From Streptomyces hygroscopicus subsp. hygroscopicus (GTDB taxonomy: Bacteria > Actinomycetota > Actinomycetes > Streptomycetales > Streptomycetaceae): a DNA stretch of 64,000 nucleotides. Below are positions 8,419 to 16,466 of this stretch, piece by piece. Numbering within the stretch: position 1 is the first letter of the stretch; each line of letters begins with the position of its first letter. Made by a program: the position numbers and the translations under genes. The stretch is taken from NCBI RefSeq assembly GCF_030269125.1, contig NZ_BSSM01000014.1, positions 154,940 to 218,939 of the forward strand. The letters run 5' to 3'. A model generated the notes under the pieces. It was given only the letters and a program-made list of their open reading frames with translations, had not been told where the DNA came from and did no database searches.

Positions 8419-9609
8419 CTACGGCCCCTCGGCGCCCGCCACGTCCTGGCGCACGGCCGCCCGCCCATGACCGTGGCCGCGGCCGTGGAGACGGTGCCGG
8501 TCGACCGGCGCGCGGTGCAGCGCGATCAGCGCGGCGTCGTCGCCGAGGCGGCCCCCCGCATGGGCGAGCAGATCGCGCCGCAGATGGTGCATCAGCGCCT
8601 CGGGACTGTCGTCGGTCCACCGCGCCACCCGCTCCGCCAGCGGATAGAACCGGCCCCGCGTGTCCCGCGCCTCCACCACCCCGTCGGTGTAGAGCAGGAG
8701 CGTGTCGCCCGGCTCGAAGGAGAAGACGTCCAGCGTGTGCTCCACGTTCGCCGGGACGACGGGCACGCCGAGCGGCGGCGAGGGGTGCAGGCTCGGCATC
8801 GTCACCACGTGCCCCGGGCTCAGCAGCAGCGGCGGCGGATGCCCGCAACTGGTCATCCGGGTGGTCTGGTCCCGGTCGGGGATCTCCACCAGCAGCGCGG
8901 TGGCGAACCGCTCACCCGCCTCCTCCTCCGGCTCCATGTCGGCCGTGTACCGGGCGACGCTCTGCTCCAGCGTGGTGACCAGGTCGTCCAGCCCGTGGTG
9001 CCGGTGGGAGCCCTCCCGGAACGCGCCGAGCAGCAGCGCGGCCTCGCCGATGGCGGGCAGCCCCTTGCCGCGGACGTCCCCGATCAGCACCCGTACAGCG
9101 TCGTCGCAGCGGGTCGCCGCGTACAGGTCGCCGCCGATCTGCGCCTCGTCCTCGGCGGCCAGGTACAGCGAGGCGATCCGCAGCGGGCCGATCTGCTCGG
9201 GCAGCGGCCACATCAACACGTGCTGCGCGGCCTCCGCGACCGTGCGTACCTGGGCCAGCTGGGCCTGCCGCCGCTCGCGCAGGGCGCTGTAGAGCACCAC
9301 CAGGACCGAGAGCACCGCGAGGGTGATGATCTGCACGATGTGGTTCGAGGTGCCGATCCCGCCATGGGTGACGGCGATGATGATCTGCGCGAGCGTGGCC
9401 AGCGCGCCGACGGCGGCCGTGGTCCGGGGACCGGCGAAGGACGGGGTCAGCGCGGGCGCGATCACCAGGGCCGGACCGAGGTGGATGCTGGTCGGTGCCT
9501 TCATGTCCACCGCCGTGATCACCACGATGAGGACGATCGGCAGCAGCAGCAACGCGTTCGACGACTGCCAGAACCGCCGGCGCCCCGCCGTCCCGAGCCG
9601 CAATCTCAT
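8419..9609 (-). CDS. Membrane-bound PP2C-family (SpoIIE-type) protein phosphatase
   Basis: 396 aa from ATG 9609. The N-terminal 110 residues hold about four membrane helices (NALLLLPIVLIVVITAVD, LGPALVIAPALTPSF, AAVGALATLAQIIIAV, IITLAVLSVLVVLYSAL), then a short coiled linker with RERRQAQLAQV. The SpoIIE/PP2C phosphatase domain follows, with the metal motif EAQIGGDLYAATRCDDAVRV, GDVRGKGLPAI, and the C-terminal LLLYTDGVVEARD and LGDDAALIAL. It should dephosphorylate a Ser/Thr-phosphorylated anti-sigma antagonist. The catalytic Asp residues are present. A His/Arg-rich tail of about 30 residues follows the domain. No substrate gene is adjacent. The 640-bp region upstream is repeat-rich and non-coding. 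Confidence 0.9.
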   Translation of the reverse strand: MRLRLGTAGRRRFWQSSNALLLLPIVLIVVITAVDMKAPTSIHLGPALVIAPALTPSFAGPRTTAAVGALATLAQIIIAVTHGGIGTSNHIVQIITLAVLSVLVVLYSALRERRQAQLAQVRTVAEAAQHVLMWPLPEQIGPLRIASLYLAAEDEAQIGGDLYAATRCDDAVRVLIGDVRGKGLPAIGEAALLLGAFREGSHRHHGLDDLVTTLEQSVARYTADMEPEEEAGERFATALLVEIPDRDQTTRMTSCGHPPPLLLSPGHVVTMPSLHPSPPLGVPVVPANVEHTLDVFSFEPGDTLLLYTDGVVEARDTRGRFYPLAERVARWTDDSPEALMHHLRRDLLAHAGGRLGDDAALIALHRAPVDRHRLHGRGHGHGRAAVRQDVAGAEGP

Positions 9610-9702
9610 GCCTACCAGCGTGCTCCCGGCGGGGTCGACCGGCCACTTACGCCTGCGGCGCGTCGGCCGGGGTGGAGGGCGGCGTGTCCGAGCGCTGAGG
9701 GA

Positions 9703-9860
9703 GTGGTGTCCGGGGTCTGGGGTGGGTCGTCCGAGTCCGGGGGAGGCGTGGTGTCCGGGGTTTGGGGTGGGTCGTTCGAGTCCGGGGGAGGCGTGGTGTC
9801 CGGGGTCTGTGGTGGGTCGTTCGAGTCCGGGGAGGCGTGGTCTCCGGGGCCTTCGGTGGA
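9703..9860. repeat. 45-bp tandem repeat, about 3.5 copies, within a 642-bp spacer
   Basis: Units start at 9703, 9748, 9793 and 9837 (last one short by one base and partial). They share the core GTGTCCGGGGT[CT]TGGGGTGG followed by GTCG[TC]CGAGTCCGGGG. Identity between the first three copies is high. The array lies in the 9610-10251 spacer between divergent genes, where no gene is otherwise visible. Long open frames run through it on both strands but only because the repeat length is a multiple of three and lacks stops. Confidence 0.8.
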
Positions 9861-10251
9861 TGCGCTCGGGCCTGGTGGGGTGCCGGTCGCCTGGGACCTT
9901 TCGCCAAGCCCTCAGGAGAGCCTCCGGGGCTCGGGGCAACGTGTTCCGGCTCGTGGGGCGTCCGACTCCCCGGGCGCATCGGGTTCCTCGGGAGTGCACG
10001 GGGCTTGGGAGGTGAGCCGTCCGGCACTCTTGGGAGACCGCGGTCCGAGCACTCCGGGGCGCCCTCCGAGCCCGCGCCCCGAGCGTGGTGGGTCTTCCGG
10101 CTCGGAGGTGCCCGTCCCTTGTGGCGGCGCGGTGTCCAAGGGGCCGTCGCGCGCCCACCGCACCGCCGTGTCGCCCCGGTCGCGCCGGGTACCCGTACGG
10201 ACCCCGGCGTCTGCCCAGACCGTCGGGGCAGCGTGGCGCGAAGGGAGGGCC

Positions 10252-11394
10252 ATGAGGCACAACGGGGAGGAGACCGCGTCGGCGCGGCGGCAGGACGTCC
10301 CGGAGATCACCGAACCGCATCTCGCGGCGGACGGGACACAGCCGTGCGCACCGAGCGGCCCGGGAGCACGGGCGCAGGCCCCGCCAGGACACGGGACGCA
10401 ACCGCGGACCCCGGCCGGCTCGGGGGCGCGCGCACAGGTTCCGCCCGATCAGGGGCTTCCGATGGAGGCCCCGGGTGGCTCGGGGGCGTGCCCGCAGGTT
10501 CCGTCGGAACAGGGGACGCGGGGGCCGGCCCCTGGTGGGCCGGGCACGCAGCCGCCGGCCTCCTCGGGACAGGACACGCGGCAAGAGGTGACGGACGACC
10601 CGGGAACGAGGCCGCCCGCCTCGGCAGGACACCCCACCTCGGCGGGACACCGGGCGCGGCGGGAGGTCCCGGACGGTCTCACCGGCCCGGAGGCACCGTC
10701 AGGACAGCCGCGGCCGCAGCCCGCCACGCGGGACGTGACGGAGCCCGCCACGCGGGACGTGACGCGGCCCACGACCGCGCACGACACCCCCGGCGGCCCG
10801 ACGGGAGCCGACGCCGCGGGTCTGCCGCACGACCGCAGTCAGGCCATCCTGGAGGCCGCCAAGCAGATCGGTGCGCTCCTCAAGCGCGCGGGTCACCCCT
10901 TCGCGCTGGCCGGCAGTGTCGCGGTCTACGCGCACGGGGGCAGCCGCTACCTCCAGCACGACGCCGATTTCTGTGTGCTCCCCGACGACGCGGACGCCGT
11001 GGCGGCCACCCTGCGCGAGGCCGGGCTCGCCGTGCGGACCCCGCCGGAGGACTGGCTGGTGAAGACGACCTGCCAGGGGCAGAACGTCGACATCATCTTC
11101 GCGCTGGCCCACGAGCCCGTCACCAGGGACATGCTCGACCGGGCGCACGTCCTGCCCGTCGACTCGGTGCTCATGCCGGTGCTCTGCCCGACCGACCTCA
11201 TCCACAGCCTGATCAGTGCCTTCTCCGAGCACTACTGCGACTTCGGGGCCGTGCTGCCGGTGGCCCGCGCCGTGCGGGAGAAGGTCGACTGGGACGTCGT
11301 CCGCGACACCTGCGGCGACGAGCCCATGCCCGCGGCCTTCCTCTTCCTCCTCGAACGCCTGAACGTGATCGAACCCCGTAAGGACCGGCCATGA
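10252..11394 (+). CDS. Pol-beta-type nucleotidyltransferase with repetitive disordered N-terminus
   Basis: 380 aa from ATG 10252, with a strong AAGGGAGGG site. Residues 28-127 are five 20-residue repeats (GTQPxxPxGxGARAQxPPxQ type), and residues about 160-180 carry a PATRDVT pair. The folded part starts near residue 195 (HDRSQAILEAAKQIGALLKR). It shows the nucleotidyltransferase signature: G221-S222, then D237-A238-D239 (HDADFCVLPDD), and later NVDIIFAL as the likely third acidic strand (VDIIF). This recalls the AbiEii/MNT-like and related nucleotidyltransferase families, which act on RNA, protein or small molecules. The gene is coupled by ATGA overlaps to a BON-domain gene and a metallophosphoesterase. 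Substrate unknown. The repeats are unusual. Confidence 0.8.
   Translation: MRHNGEETASARRQDVPEITEPHLAADGTQPCAPSGPGARAQAPPGHGTQPRTPAGSGARAQVPPDQGLPMEAPGGSGACPQVPSEQGTRGPAPGGPGTQPPASSGQDTRQEVTDDPGTRPPASAGHPTSAGHRARREVPDGLTGPEAPSGQPRPQPATRDVTEPATRDVTRPTTAHDTPGGPTGADAAGLPHDRSQAILEAAKQIGALLKRAGHPFALAGSVAVYAHGGSRYLQHDADFCVLPDDADAVAATLREAGLAVRTPPEDWLVKTTCQGQNVDIIFALAHEPVTRDMLDRAHVLPVDSVLMPVLCPTDLIHSLISAFSEHYCDFGAVLPVARAVREKVDWDVVRDTCGDEPMPAAFLFLLERLNVIEPRKDRP
10333..10632 (+). repeat. 60-bp (20-aa) in-frame repeat, five copies, inside the nucleotidyltransferase gene
   Basis: Five consecutive 60-bp units encode residues 28-127 of the nucleotidyltransferase. The first two are the most alike (GTQPCAPSGPGARAQAPPGH versus GTQPRTPAGSGARAQVPPDQ), and the later ones drift. 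The period is a multiple of three, so the frame is kept. The segment is Pro/Gly/Gln-rich and likely unstructured. Confidence 0.8.
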
Positions 11395-11660
11395 CCGACG
11401 CCCCACCACCGCCGGACACCCAGCTCGACTACCGCGTCGCCCACCTCGCCGAACGCCTGGCCGCGGGGAGGCTCGGCGAACTCGGCGTACGCCTCGAACT
11501 GCGCGGCGACACCGTCCTGCTCACCGGCACCGTGCCGTCCGCCGCGTGCCGGGACGAGATCCTGGCCACGGCCCGCGAGGAACTGCCGCACCACCCGGTG
11601 CACAGCGACCTCCTCGTCGCCGGCACCTCCTCGCCCGACCACGGAGAGGACCTGACATGA
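11391..11660 (+). CDS. BON-domain small protein
   Basis: 89 aa from ATG 11391, overlapping the nucleotidyltransferase stop by 4 bases. The central part, LGVRLELRGDTVLLTGTVPSAACRDEILATARE, is a single BON-like beta-alpha-beta unit (V-x-V-x-G-x-V-x-S core). There is no signal peptide, so it is cytoplasmic, unlike most BON proteins, which bind membranes. The end VHSDLLVAGTSSPDHGEDLT is flexible. It overlaps the metallophosphoesterase start (ATGA). A role as adaptor or ligand-binding subunit for its enzymatic neighbours is inference. Confidence 0.8.
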   Translation: MTDAPPPPDTQLDYRVAHLAERLAAGRLGELGVRLELRGDTVLLTGTVPSAACRDEILATAREELPHHPVHSDLLVAGTSSPDHGEDLT

Positions 11661-12388
11661 TCCGCGTCGCGGCCGTCGGCGACATCCACATGGGCCCCGA
11701 CAGCCAGGGCACGCTGCGCTCCTCCTTCGAGACGCTGCCCGAGTGCGCCGACGTGCTGCTGCTCGCCGGCGACCTGACCCGGCACGGAACCCCCGAGGAG
11801 GCCGCGGTCGTCGCCCGGGAGATCAAGGACCTCGGGGTTCCCGTGGTCGCCGTCCTCGGCAACCACGACCACCACGACGAACGCCCCGAAGAAGTCACCG
11901 CGATCCTGCGCGACGCGGGCGCGCACGTCCTGGAGGGCCAGGCCACCATCGTCACCGCCGGCGACGCGCGCATCGGGGTGGCCGGCACCAAGGGCTTCGG
12001 CGGCGGCTTCGTGGGACGCTGCGCCGGGGAGTTCGGCGAGCCGCTGATGAAGGAGTTCGTCCGCTACACCCGCCGCTGCGCCGACGCGCTCCACGCCGCC
12101 CTGAAGGACCTGGAGCAGCGGGGCCCCGACGTACGGATCGCGCTCACCCACTTCTCGCCGGTCCCCGACACCCTCGCCGGGGAGCCGCCCGAGATCTACC
12201 CCTTCCTCGGCAGCTACCTCCTCGCCGAGGCCATCGACACGGCGGGCGCCGACCTCGCCGTCCACGGCCACGCCCACGCCGGCACGGAACACGGCATGAC
12301 CACCGGCGGCATCCGCGTCCGCAACGTCGCCCAGCCGGTGATCGGCCGGGCCTTCCACGTGTACCACCTGCCCGGCCACCCGCGGTGA
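11657..12388 (+). CDS. Metallophosphoesterase (calcineurin-like)
   Basis: 243 aa from ATG 11657, overlapping the BON gene stop. All calcineurin-like motifs are present in order: D-x-H (AVGDIHMG, residues about 8-11), G-D-x-x-x (LLLAGDLTRHG, about 37), G-N-H-D/E (VLGNHDHHDE, about 72), and the C-terminal H (LTHFSPVPD) and GHxH (VHGHAHAGTEHG). It should be a dinuclear-metal phosphoesterase acting on a nucleotide, phospholipid or phosphoprotein. Three translationally coupled genes (nucleotidyltransferase, BON, phosphoesterase) suggest a transfer/removal pair working on one substrate. That is inference. It ends 8 bases before the convergent MFS gene, with no hairpin between them. Confidence 0.93.
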   Translation: MIRVAAVGDIHMGPDSQGTLRSSFETLPECADVLLLAGDLTRHGTPEEAAVVAREIKDLGVPVVAVLGNHDHHDERPEEVTAILRDAGAHVLEGQATIVTAGDARIGVAGTKGFGGGFVGRCAGEFGEPLMKEFVRYTRRCADALHAALKDLEQRGPDVRIALTHFSPVPDTLAGEPPEIYPFLGSYLLAEAIDTAGADLAVHGHAHAGTEHGMTTGGIRVRNVAQPVIGRAFHVYHLPGHPR

Positions 12389-12396
12389 CGCGGGCG

Positions 12397-13716
12397 TCAG
12401 GCCGCCGTACCCAGTGCCGCCCGCTCCCGCACGTCCCCGTCCGGCGCCGGCACCGCCGCCACCGGCAGCAGTGCGCGACCGCGCCGGAGCAGCAGGCCCG
12501 CGCCCACCGACGCGGCGATGAGCAGACCGCCCGTGACCAGGGCGCCGCGCGCCCCGGCCGTCTGCATGAGCAGGCCCAGCAGCGGGGGCCCACCGAGGCC
12601 CCACACCGTGCCGATGGTGCTCCACACCCCGAGCACCCGGCCCCGCAGGTGCGCGGGCGGATCGGTCTGGAGCACGGCCGTGCCCGCGGTGTCGGAGACG
12701 GACTCCACCACGGCCATCGGCAGCACCAGCACCAGCAGCACCGCGAGCGACGGCGACATCCCGGCCACCACCTGGAGCAGCCCGCCCGCAGCCGCGAGCA
12801 GTCCCACCGTGCGCACCGACGGACGACGCAGCCGGGCGCCGAGCACCGCGCCGAGGATGCCGCCGACGGCCAGCACCGTGGAGACGGTGCCGAACGACCC
12901 GGCGCCCCCGGCGAGCGGTCCCGTGACCAGCACGGCGAGCGTGAGGCCGTAGTTCCGGCCGAAGACGGAGCTGACCGCGGTGATCCCGGCCAGCGCCATC
13001 AGCCGGGGCCGCCGCACGAAGTAGGCGAGTCCCTCCCGGGCACTCATCTCCGTGCGCTCGGGCACGGGGCGCCCCTGCGGCACCGCCCGCTCGGCGGTCC
13101 CGTGCACGGGTCGCAGGAACGGCACCACCGACGCCACGAACAGGAAGGACAGGCCGTTGGCCGCGTAAGCGGCGCCGGTGCCGAGGAAGGCGACGGTCAC
13201 ACCGGCCAGCGCGGTGCCCGCGAGCCGCCCCGCGCTGTGCACCAGCGCGCCGACCCCGATCGCGGACGGCACGTCCTCCACCGGCACGAGATCGTTGCCG
13301 AGCAGCGCACAGGCCGGGCCGTCCACGGTGGCGATCACACCGGTCACGGCGGCCAGCACCAGCAGCGACGTCATGTCGATCCGGTCGAGGGCCACGAGCA
13401 GCGCCATGGTGAACGCCACCGCGCCCAGCAGCGCCTGGCTGACCGCGACCGTCAGCTTCCGGGGCCAGCGGTCCACGGCCGTGCCGCCCAGCAGGCTCAC
13501 GAAGAGCGCGGGCGCCGCCTGTACGGACATCGACAGACCGGTCGCCGCGGCCGAGCCCGTGATGTGCAGCACCAGCAGGTTCTGCACCGTGAGCTGCATC
13601 CAGGTACCGGTGTTGGAGACGAGGTTCGCGACCGACCACCAGCGCATACCGCGATGCCGCAGCGACCGCCACGGCGCACGCGAGGCGGGTGCGGCCAGGT
13701 GAGAGGAAGAGGACAC
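12397..13716 (-). CDS. MFS transporter (DHA3/enterobactin-exporter-like)
   Basis: 439 aa from GTG 13716 (VSSSSHLAAP), a start chosen because the next in-frame ATG (RWWSVANLVSNTG) would cut into the first transmembrane region. About 12 hydrophobic helices are seen. The features fit the MFS family related to EntS and macrolide exporters: SNTGTWMQLTVQNLLVLHIT at TM1-2, GGTAVDRWPRKLT as the cytoplasmic loop 2-3 motif, and LRGRVLGVWSTIGTVWGLGGPP in the second half. It probably exports a drug or siderophore-like molecule. No clear Shine-Dalgarno is present at the GTG. No regulator is adjacent except possibly across the 14 kb spacer. Confidence 0.85.
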   Translation of the reverse strand: MSSSSHLAAPASRAPWRSLRHRGMRWWSVANLVSNTGTWMQLTVQNLLVLHITGSAAATGLSMSVQAAPALFVSLLGGTAVDRWPRKLTVAVSQALLGAVAFTMALLVALDRIDMTSLLVLAAVTGVIATVDGPACALLGNDLVPVEDVPSAIGVGALVHSAGRLAGTALAGVTVAFLGTGAAYAANGLSFLFVASVVPFLRPVHGTAERAVPQGRPVPERTEMSAREGLAYFVRRPRLMALAGITAVSSVFGRNYGLTLAVLVTGPLAGGAGSFGTVSTVLAVGGILGAVLGARLRRPSVRTVGLLAAAGGLLQVVAGMSPSLAVLLVLVLPMAVVESVSDTAGTAVLQTDPPAHLRGRVLGVWSTIGTVWGLGGPPLLGLLMQTAGARGALVTGGLLIAASVGAGLLLRRGRALLPVAAVPAPDGDVRERAALGTAA

Positions 13717-14021
13717 GTGGGGGTACTCGACAACCAGGGGTCGGGGAGAGTGACCGACGGTGGTCCGCGAGCCGGCTGCGCTGCGCGGCCGGGCCACCCG
13801 GTCAGGTCGCCGACCATCGTGGCAGAAGGCGGGGTGCCGATGTCGTCCCGCGACCGCTCCGACGGGGTCGTGCGACGCCCAAAACGCTGTACGCGCGTGG
13901 CAGTTGACCCCGCGCGTGGGGTTGCTCACAGGCTCCGCCGGACGCCGTTCGCGGGCGCCCGAGCCGGGCTGCGCGGACCGTGGCCCCCGGAAGCGGCCGT
14001 CACCGATGGAGGAGGACCGCC

Positions 14022-14351
14022 ATGACCGAAGACCAGCACGGACGCACATCCCCGCCGGCGCGCCGCGCGCGCCCCGCCCGCACCGCCGGCGGCACCGAGC
14101 CGGCCACCGCCCGCAGCGCCCTCGGCCTGCGGCTGACCCTGTCCGCGCTCTTCCTCCCCCTCTTCACCGCCGCCACCGTGGGCTTCGCCCTGTGGTCCGC
14201 GCACCGGAAACCCGGCGACAGCCCCGGCGGCGGCCCGCTGACCGCCCTCGCGGTGGTGTGCGGGATCCTCGCGCTGACCGCTGCCCTCGACCTCGTGCGG
14301 GTGATGTCCCGCAGACGGCGTGAGCGCGCCACCACCGGCGACCTCGGTTAG
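14022..14351 (+). CDS. DUF6343-family small membrane protein
   Basis: 109 aa from ATG 14022, with GGAGGA at good spacing. Residues 1-38 are basic and low-complexity. The conserved DUF6343 core follows: ATARSALGLRLTLSALFLPLF and TAATVGFALWSAHRKPGDSP, then a second membrane helix LTALAVVCGILALTAALDLVRVM and an Arg-rich end. It should be a two-helix inner-membrane protein. Families of this kind are widespread in Streptomyces and have no known function. It stands alone between an MFS gene on the other strand and the frameshifted MFS gene. Confidence 0.85.
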   Translation: MTEDQHGRTSPPARRARPARTAGGTEPATARSALGLRLTLSALFLPLFTAATVGFALWSAHRKPGDSPGGGPLTALAVVCGILALTAALDLVRVMSRRRRERATTGDLG

Positions 14352-14598
14352 TCCGACGCGCCCGGACCGGCGCGGCGAACGCGGCAGCGGCGCGCTTTGC
14401 GCGGCTTTGGCCGGACGCAGGGCGTGAATATGCCAACCGCACGCTACTGAACGCGGGATTCCGGGTGCAGTCTGCACACGTACCGCCCGCCCCGCCGTGT
14501 CACGAGGTCCGGAAGCCTCCCCGCACACGGCGGGGCTGGTGTCCGTCCGCGGACCAAATGTGTTGCGACCGGGCCGGTGCCCCCGGTGAGCTGGGGCC

Positions 14599-15799
14599 AT
14601 GGACACCACGGCGGGCGGCGTCGGACGGGCGGAACGGGCCGGGACCGGGCGAGCGGGCTCCTGGCGGGGCCCGGCGGTGCTCGGCGCCCTCATGCTCGCC
14701 GCCTTCACCTTCAACACGGCGGAGAACCTGCCGGTCGGCCTGCTCGACCTGGTCTCGCGGAGCCTCGCGGTGTCGCCGTCCGCGGTCGGCCTCCTCGTCA
14801 CCGGTTACGGCGTGACGGTCGCCGTCGCCTCCGTACCGCTCGCCCACGGCACGCGGGCGGTGCCCCGGCGCCATGTGCTCACCGGGCTGCTGGCCGCGCT
14901 CGTCGTCTCCAGCCTGCTCGCCGCGTCGGCGCGCTCCTACGGGCCACTGCTCGTCGCGCGGCTGCTCACCGCGCTCGCCCAGGCGCTGTTCTGGGCCGTG
15001 ACGGGACCGGTCGCGGTGGGCCTGTTCCCGCCCGAGGTGCGGGGGATGGGTGGTCGGGGCGCTGTCCGTCGCCGGTTCGCTCGCCCTCGTGCTCGGCGTG
15101 CCCGCGGGCACCTGGCTCGGCGGGCACAGCGACTGGCGGGTGCCCATGGGCGCGCTCGCGCTGCCGGGACTCGTCTCGATGGCGACGATCGCGGCACTGC
15201 TGCCCGGCTCGCCCCCGGAAGCGGAGCCCGCCGCCTACGGGACCGCCCCGGACCCCCGCCGGTTCGGGACCGTACTCGCGGCCGGGACCCTGTCCGCCAC
15301 CGGGGCGTTCACGGGATACACGTACATCGTGCGGTTCCTCGGTGACGTGAGCGGGTTCGCGCCGGGCGCCGTCGACGTCCTGCTCGTGGTGTTCGGCGCC
15401 GCGTGCCTGGCCGGGGTGGCCATCACCGGGGCGCTGCTGGACCGCTTCCCGCGGGCCGCGCTGACCACCGCCACGGCCACCCAGGCGGCCGGCCTGCTCG
15501 GTCTGTACGGGGCCGGCGCGCATCCGGTGGCGGCGGTGGTGTTCCTCGCGCTGGTGGGCGGCGCCCTCGGACCGGTGTTCATGGCCACCCAGAACGAGAT
15601 GCTGACGTGCGCGCCCGGCCGCACGGACCTCGCCCTCGCGGCCAACTCCGGTGCCTACAACGCCGGCATCGCCGCGGGCGCCGCCCTCGGCGGCCTGATC
15701 CTGCCGCTCGCGGACGTGCGCGCCGCCTTCCTCGCCGGCGGGCTGCTGACCGCCGGGGCCTGCGCGGTGCTGCTCGGCGGACGGCTGTCACATCCGTAG
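14599..15799 (+). pseudogene. MFS transporter (DHA1/AraJ-like) broken by a frameshift
   Basis: The first frame (ATG 14599) codes the first five or so helices from MDTTAGGVGRAERAG through LFPPEVRG, and a second frame continues from about 15047 with VVGALSVAGSLALVLGVPAG to the stop at 15799 (RLSHP). The usual family motif at this point is PPEVRGRVVGALSV, but the sequence carries one extra base in GCGGGGGATGGGTGG near 15041-15052, so frame 1 runs into RGMGGRG and stops only at 15345. If the base were absent the gene would give an intact 12-helix exporter of about 400 aa. It could be a true inactivating frameshift or a read error in a G-run. The ECF41-type promoter for the next gene lies inside its last codons. 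Confidence 0.85.
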
Positions 15800-15812
15800 G
15801 CCGGCCGGTGTC
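15786..15812 (+). promoter_or_regulatory. Candidate ECF41-type promoter (TGTCACA, 16-bp spacer, TGTC)
   Basis: TGTCACA at 15786-15792, a 16-base spacer, then TGTC at 15809-15812, against the published ECF41 consensus TGTCACA-N16-CGTC. The -35 element lies in the last sense codons of the frameshifted MFS gene, and the promoter is about 80 bases before the carboxymuconolactone-decarboxylase-like gene, which is followed by an ECF41 sigma factor. This fits autoregulation of the pair. One base differs from the -10 consensus. Confidence 0.75.
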
Positions 15813-15814
15813 TT

Positions 15815-15876
15815 CATGTCGTACACGCGGGCATCGCGTGCGGACGTGCGGCATACGGCGTACGACATACGACATG
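15815..15876. promoter_or_regulatory. Inverted repeat CATGTCGTA...TACGACATG in the leader
   Basis: CATGTCGTA at 15815-15823 and its exact reverse complement TACGACATG at 15868-15876 flank a 44-base interval. A second TACGACAT lies at 15861-15868, directly repeated beside the right arm. It sits between the candidate promoter and the gene start and could form a long-loop hairpin in the leader or be a pair of protein-binding half-sites. Confidence 0.35.
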
Positions 15877-15890
15877 CAAGGAGAGCAACC

Positions 15891-16466
15891 ATGGCGCTTC
15901 GCATCCCCAGGGCCGAACTCCCCACCGAGATCGAGGAGAACATGCTCAAGCAGCTCGGTGCCGTGCCCGAGAACGTCGAGGTGACCTGGCACAGTCCCCA
16001 GGTCGCCCGGGACAACCTCGAGTTCGGCGGCAAGGTGGGCGCGTGGGGCGACGCCGACGCGGGCCTGAAGTCGTACGCGCACATGGCCGTCGCCGCGCAG
16101 GTCGGGTGCAGCTGGTGCCTCGACGTCGGCTACTTCCAGGCGCGGAACCAGGACCTGGACCTCGCCAAGGCGAGCCAGGTCCCCGTCTGGCGGGACTCGG
16201 ACGTGTTCACGCCTCTGGAGCGGGACGTGATGGAGTACGCCGAGGCCATGACGAACACGCCGCCGACCGTCACCGACGCGCAGTACGCGAGCCTGCTGGA
16301 GCGGCTCGGCGCCCCGGCGATGGTCGAACTCACCGCGTACATCGCCTTCGTGAACCTGGCGACGCGGGCCAACGTGGCCAACGGCGTCACCTCGCAGGGA
16401 TTCTCCGCCGCCTGCGAGATCCCGCTGGCCGCGCGCCCGGAGCGGCCCGAGGCCGCCGCCCGATGA
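15891..16466 (+). CDS. Carboxymuconolactone-decarboxylase-family (AhpD-like) protein
   Basis: 191 aa from ATG 15891 with AAGGAGAG upstream. The AhpD/CMD domain (residues about 45-150) includes the redox pair in VGCSWCLDVGYFQAR (C-x-x-C followed by H-x2-type D), and FTPLERDVMEYAEAMTNTPPTV matches the family's second helix pair. The Cys pair makes a peroxidase or disulfide-exchange role more likely than lactone decarboxylation. CMD genes are the most frequent partner of ECF41 sigma factors, as here: the sigma gene overlaps its end by 4 bases (ATGA). It is therefore the presumed target or modulator of that sigma factor. Confidence 0.93.
   Translation: MALRIPRAELPTEIEENMLKQLGAVPENVEVTWHSPQVARDNLEFGGKVGAWGDADAGLKSYAHMAVAAQVGCSWCLDVGYFQARNQDLDLAKASQVPVWRDSDVFTPLERDVMEYAEAMTNTPPTVTDAQYASLLERLGAPAMVELTAYIAFVNLATRANVANGVTSQGFSAACEIPLAARPERPEAAAR

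Noticed and set aside
8467..9650. Very long plus-strand open frame covering the PP2C gene and the repeat spacer
   Set aside because: It is the mirror image of a real minus-strand gene in high-GC DNA and continues through the 45-bp repeat only because that has no stops. The nucleotidyltransferase at its end has its own start and ribosome site at 10252.
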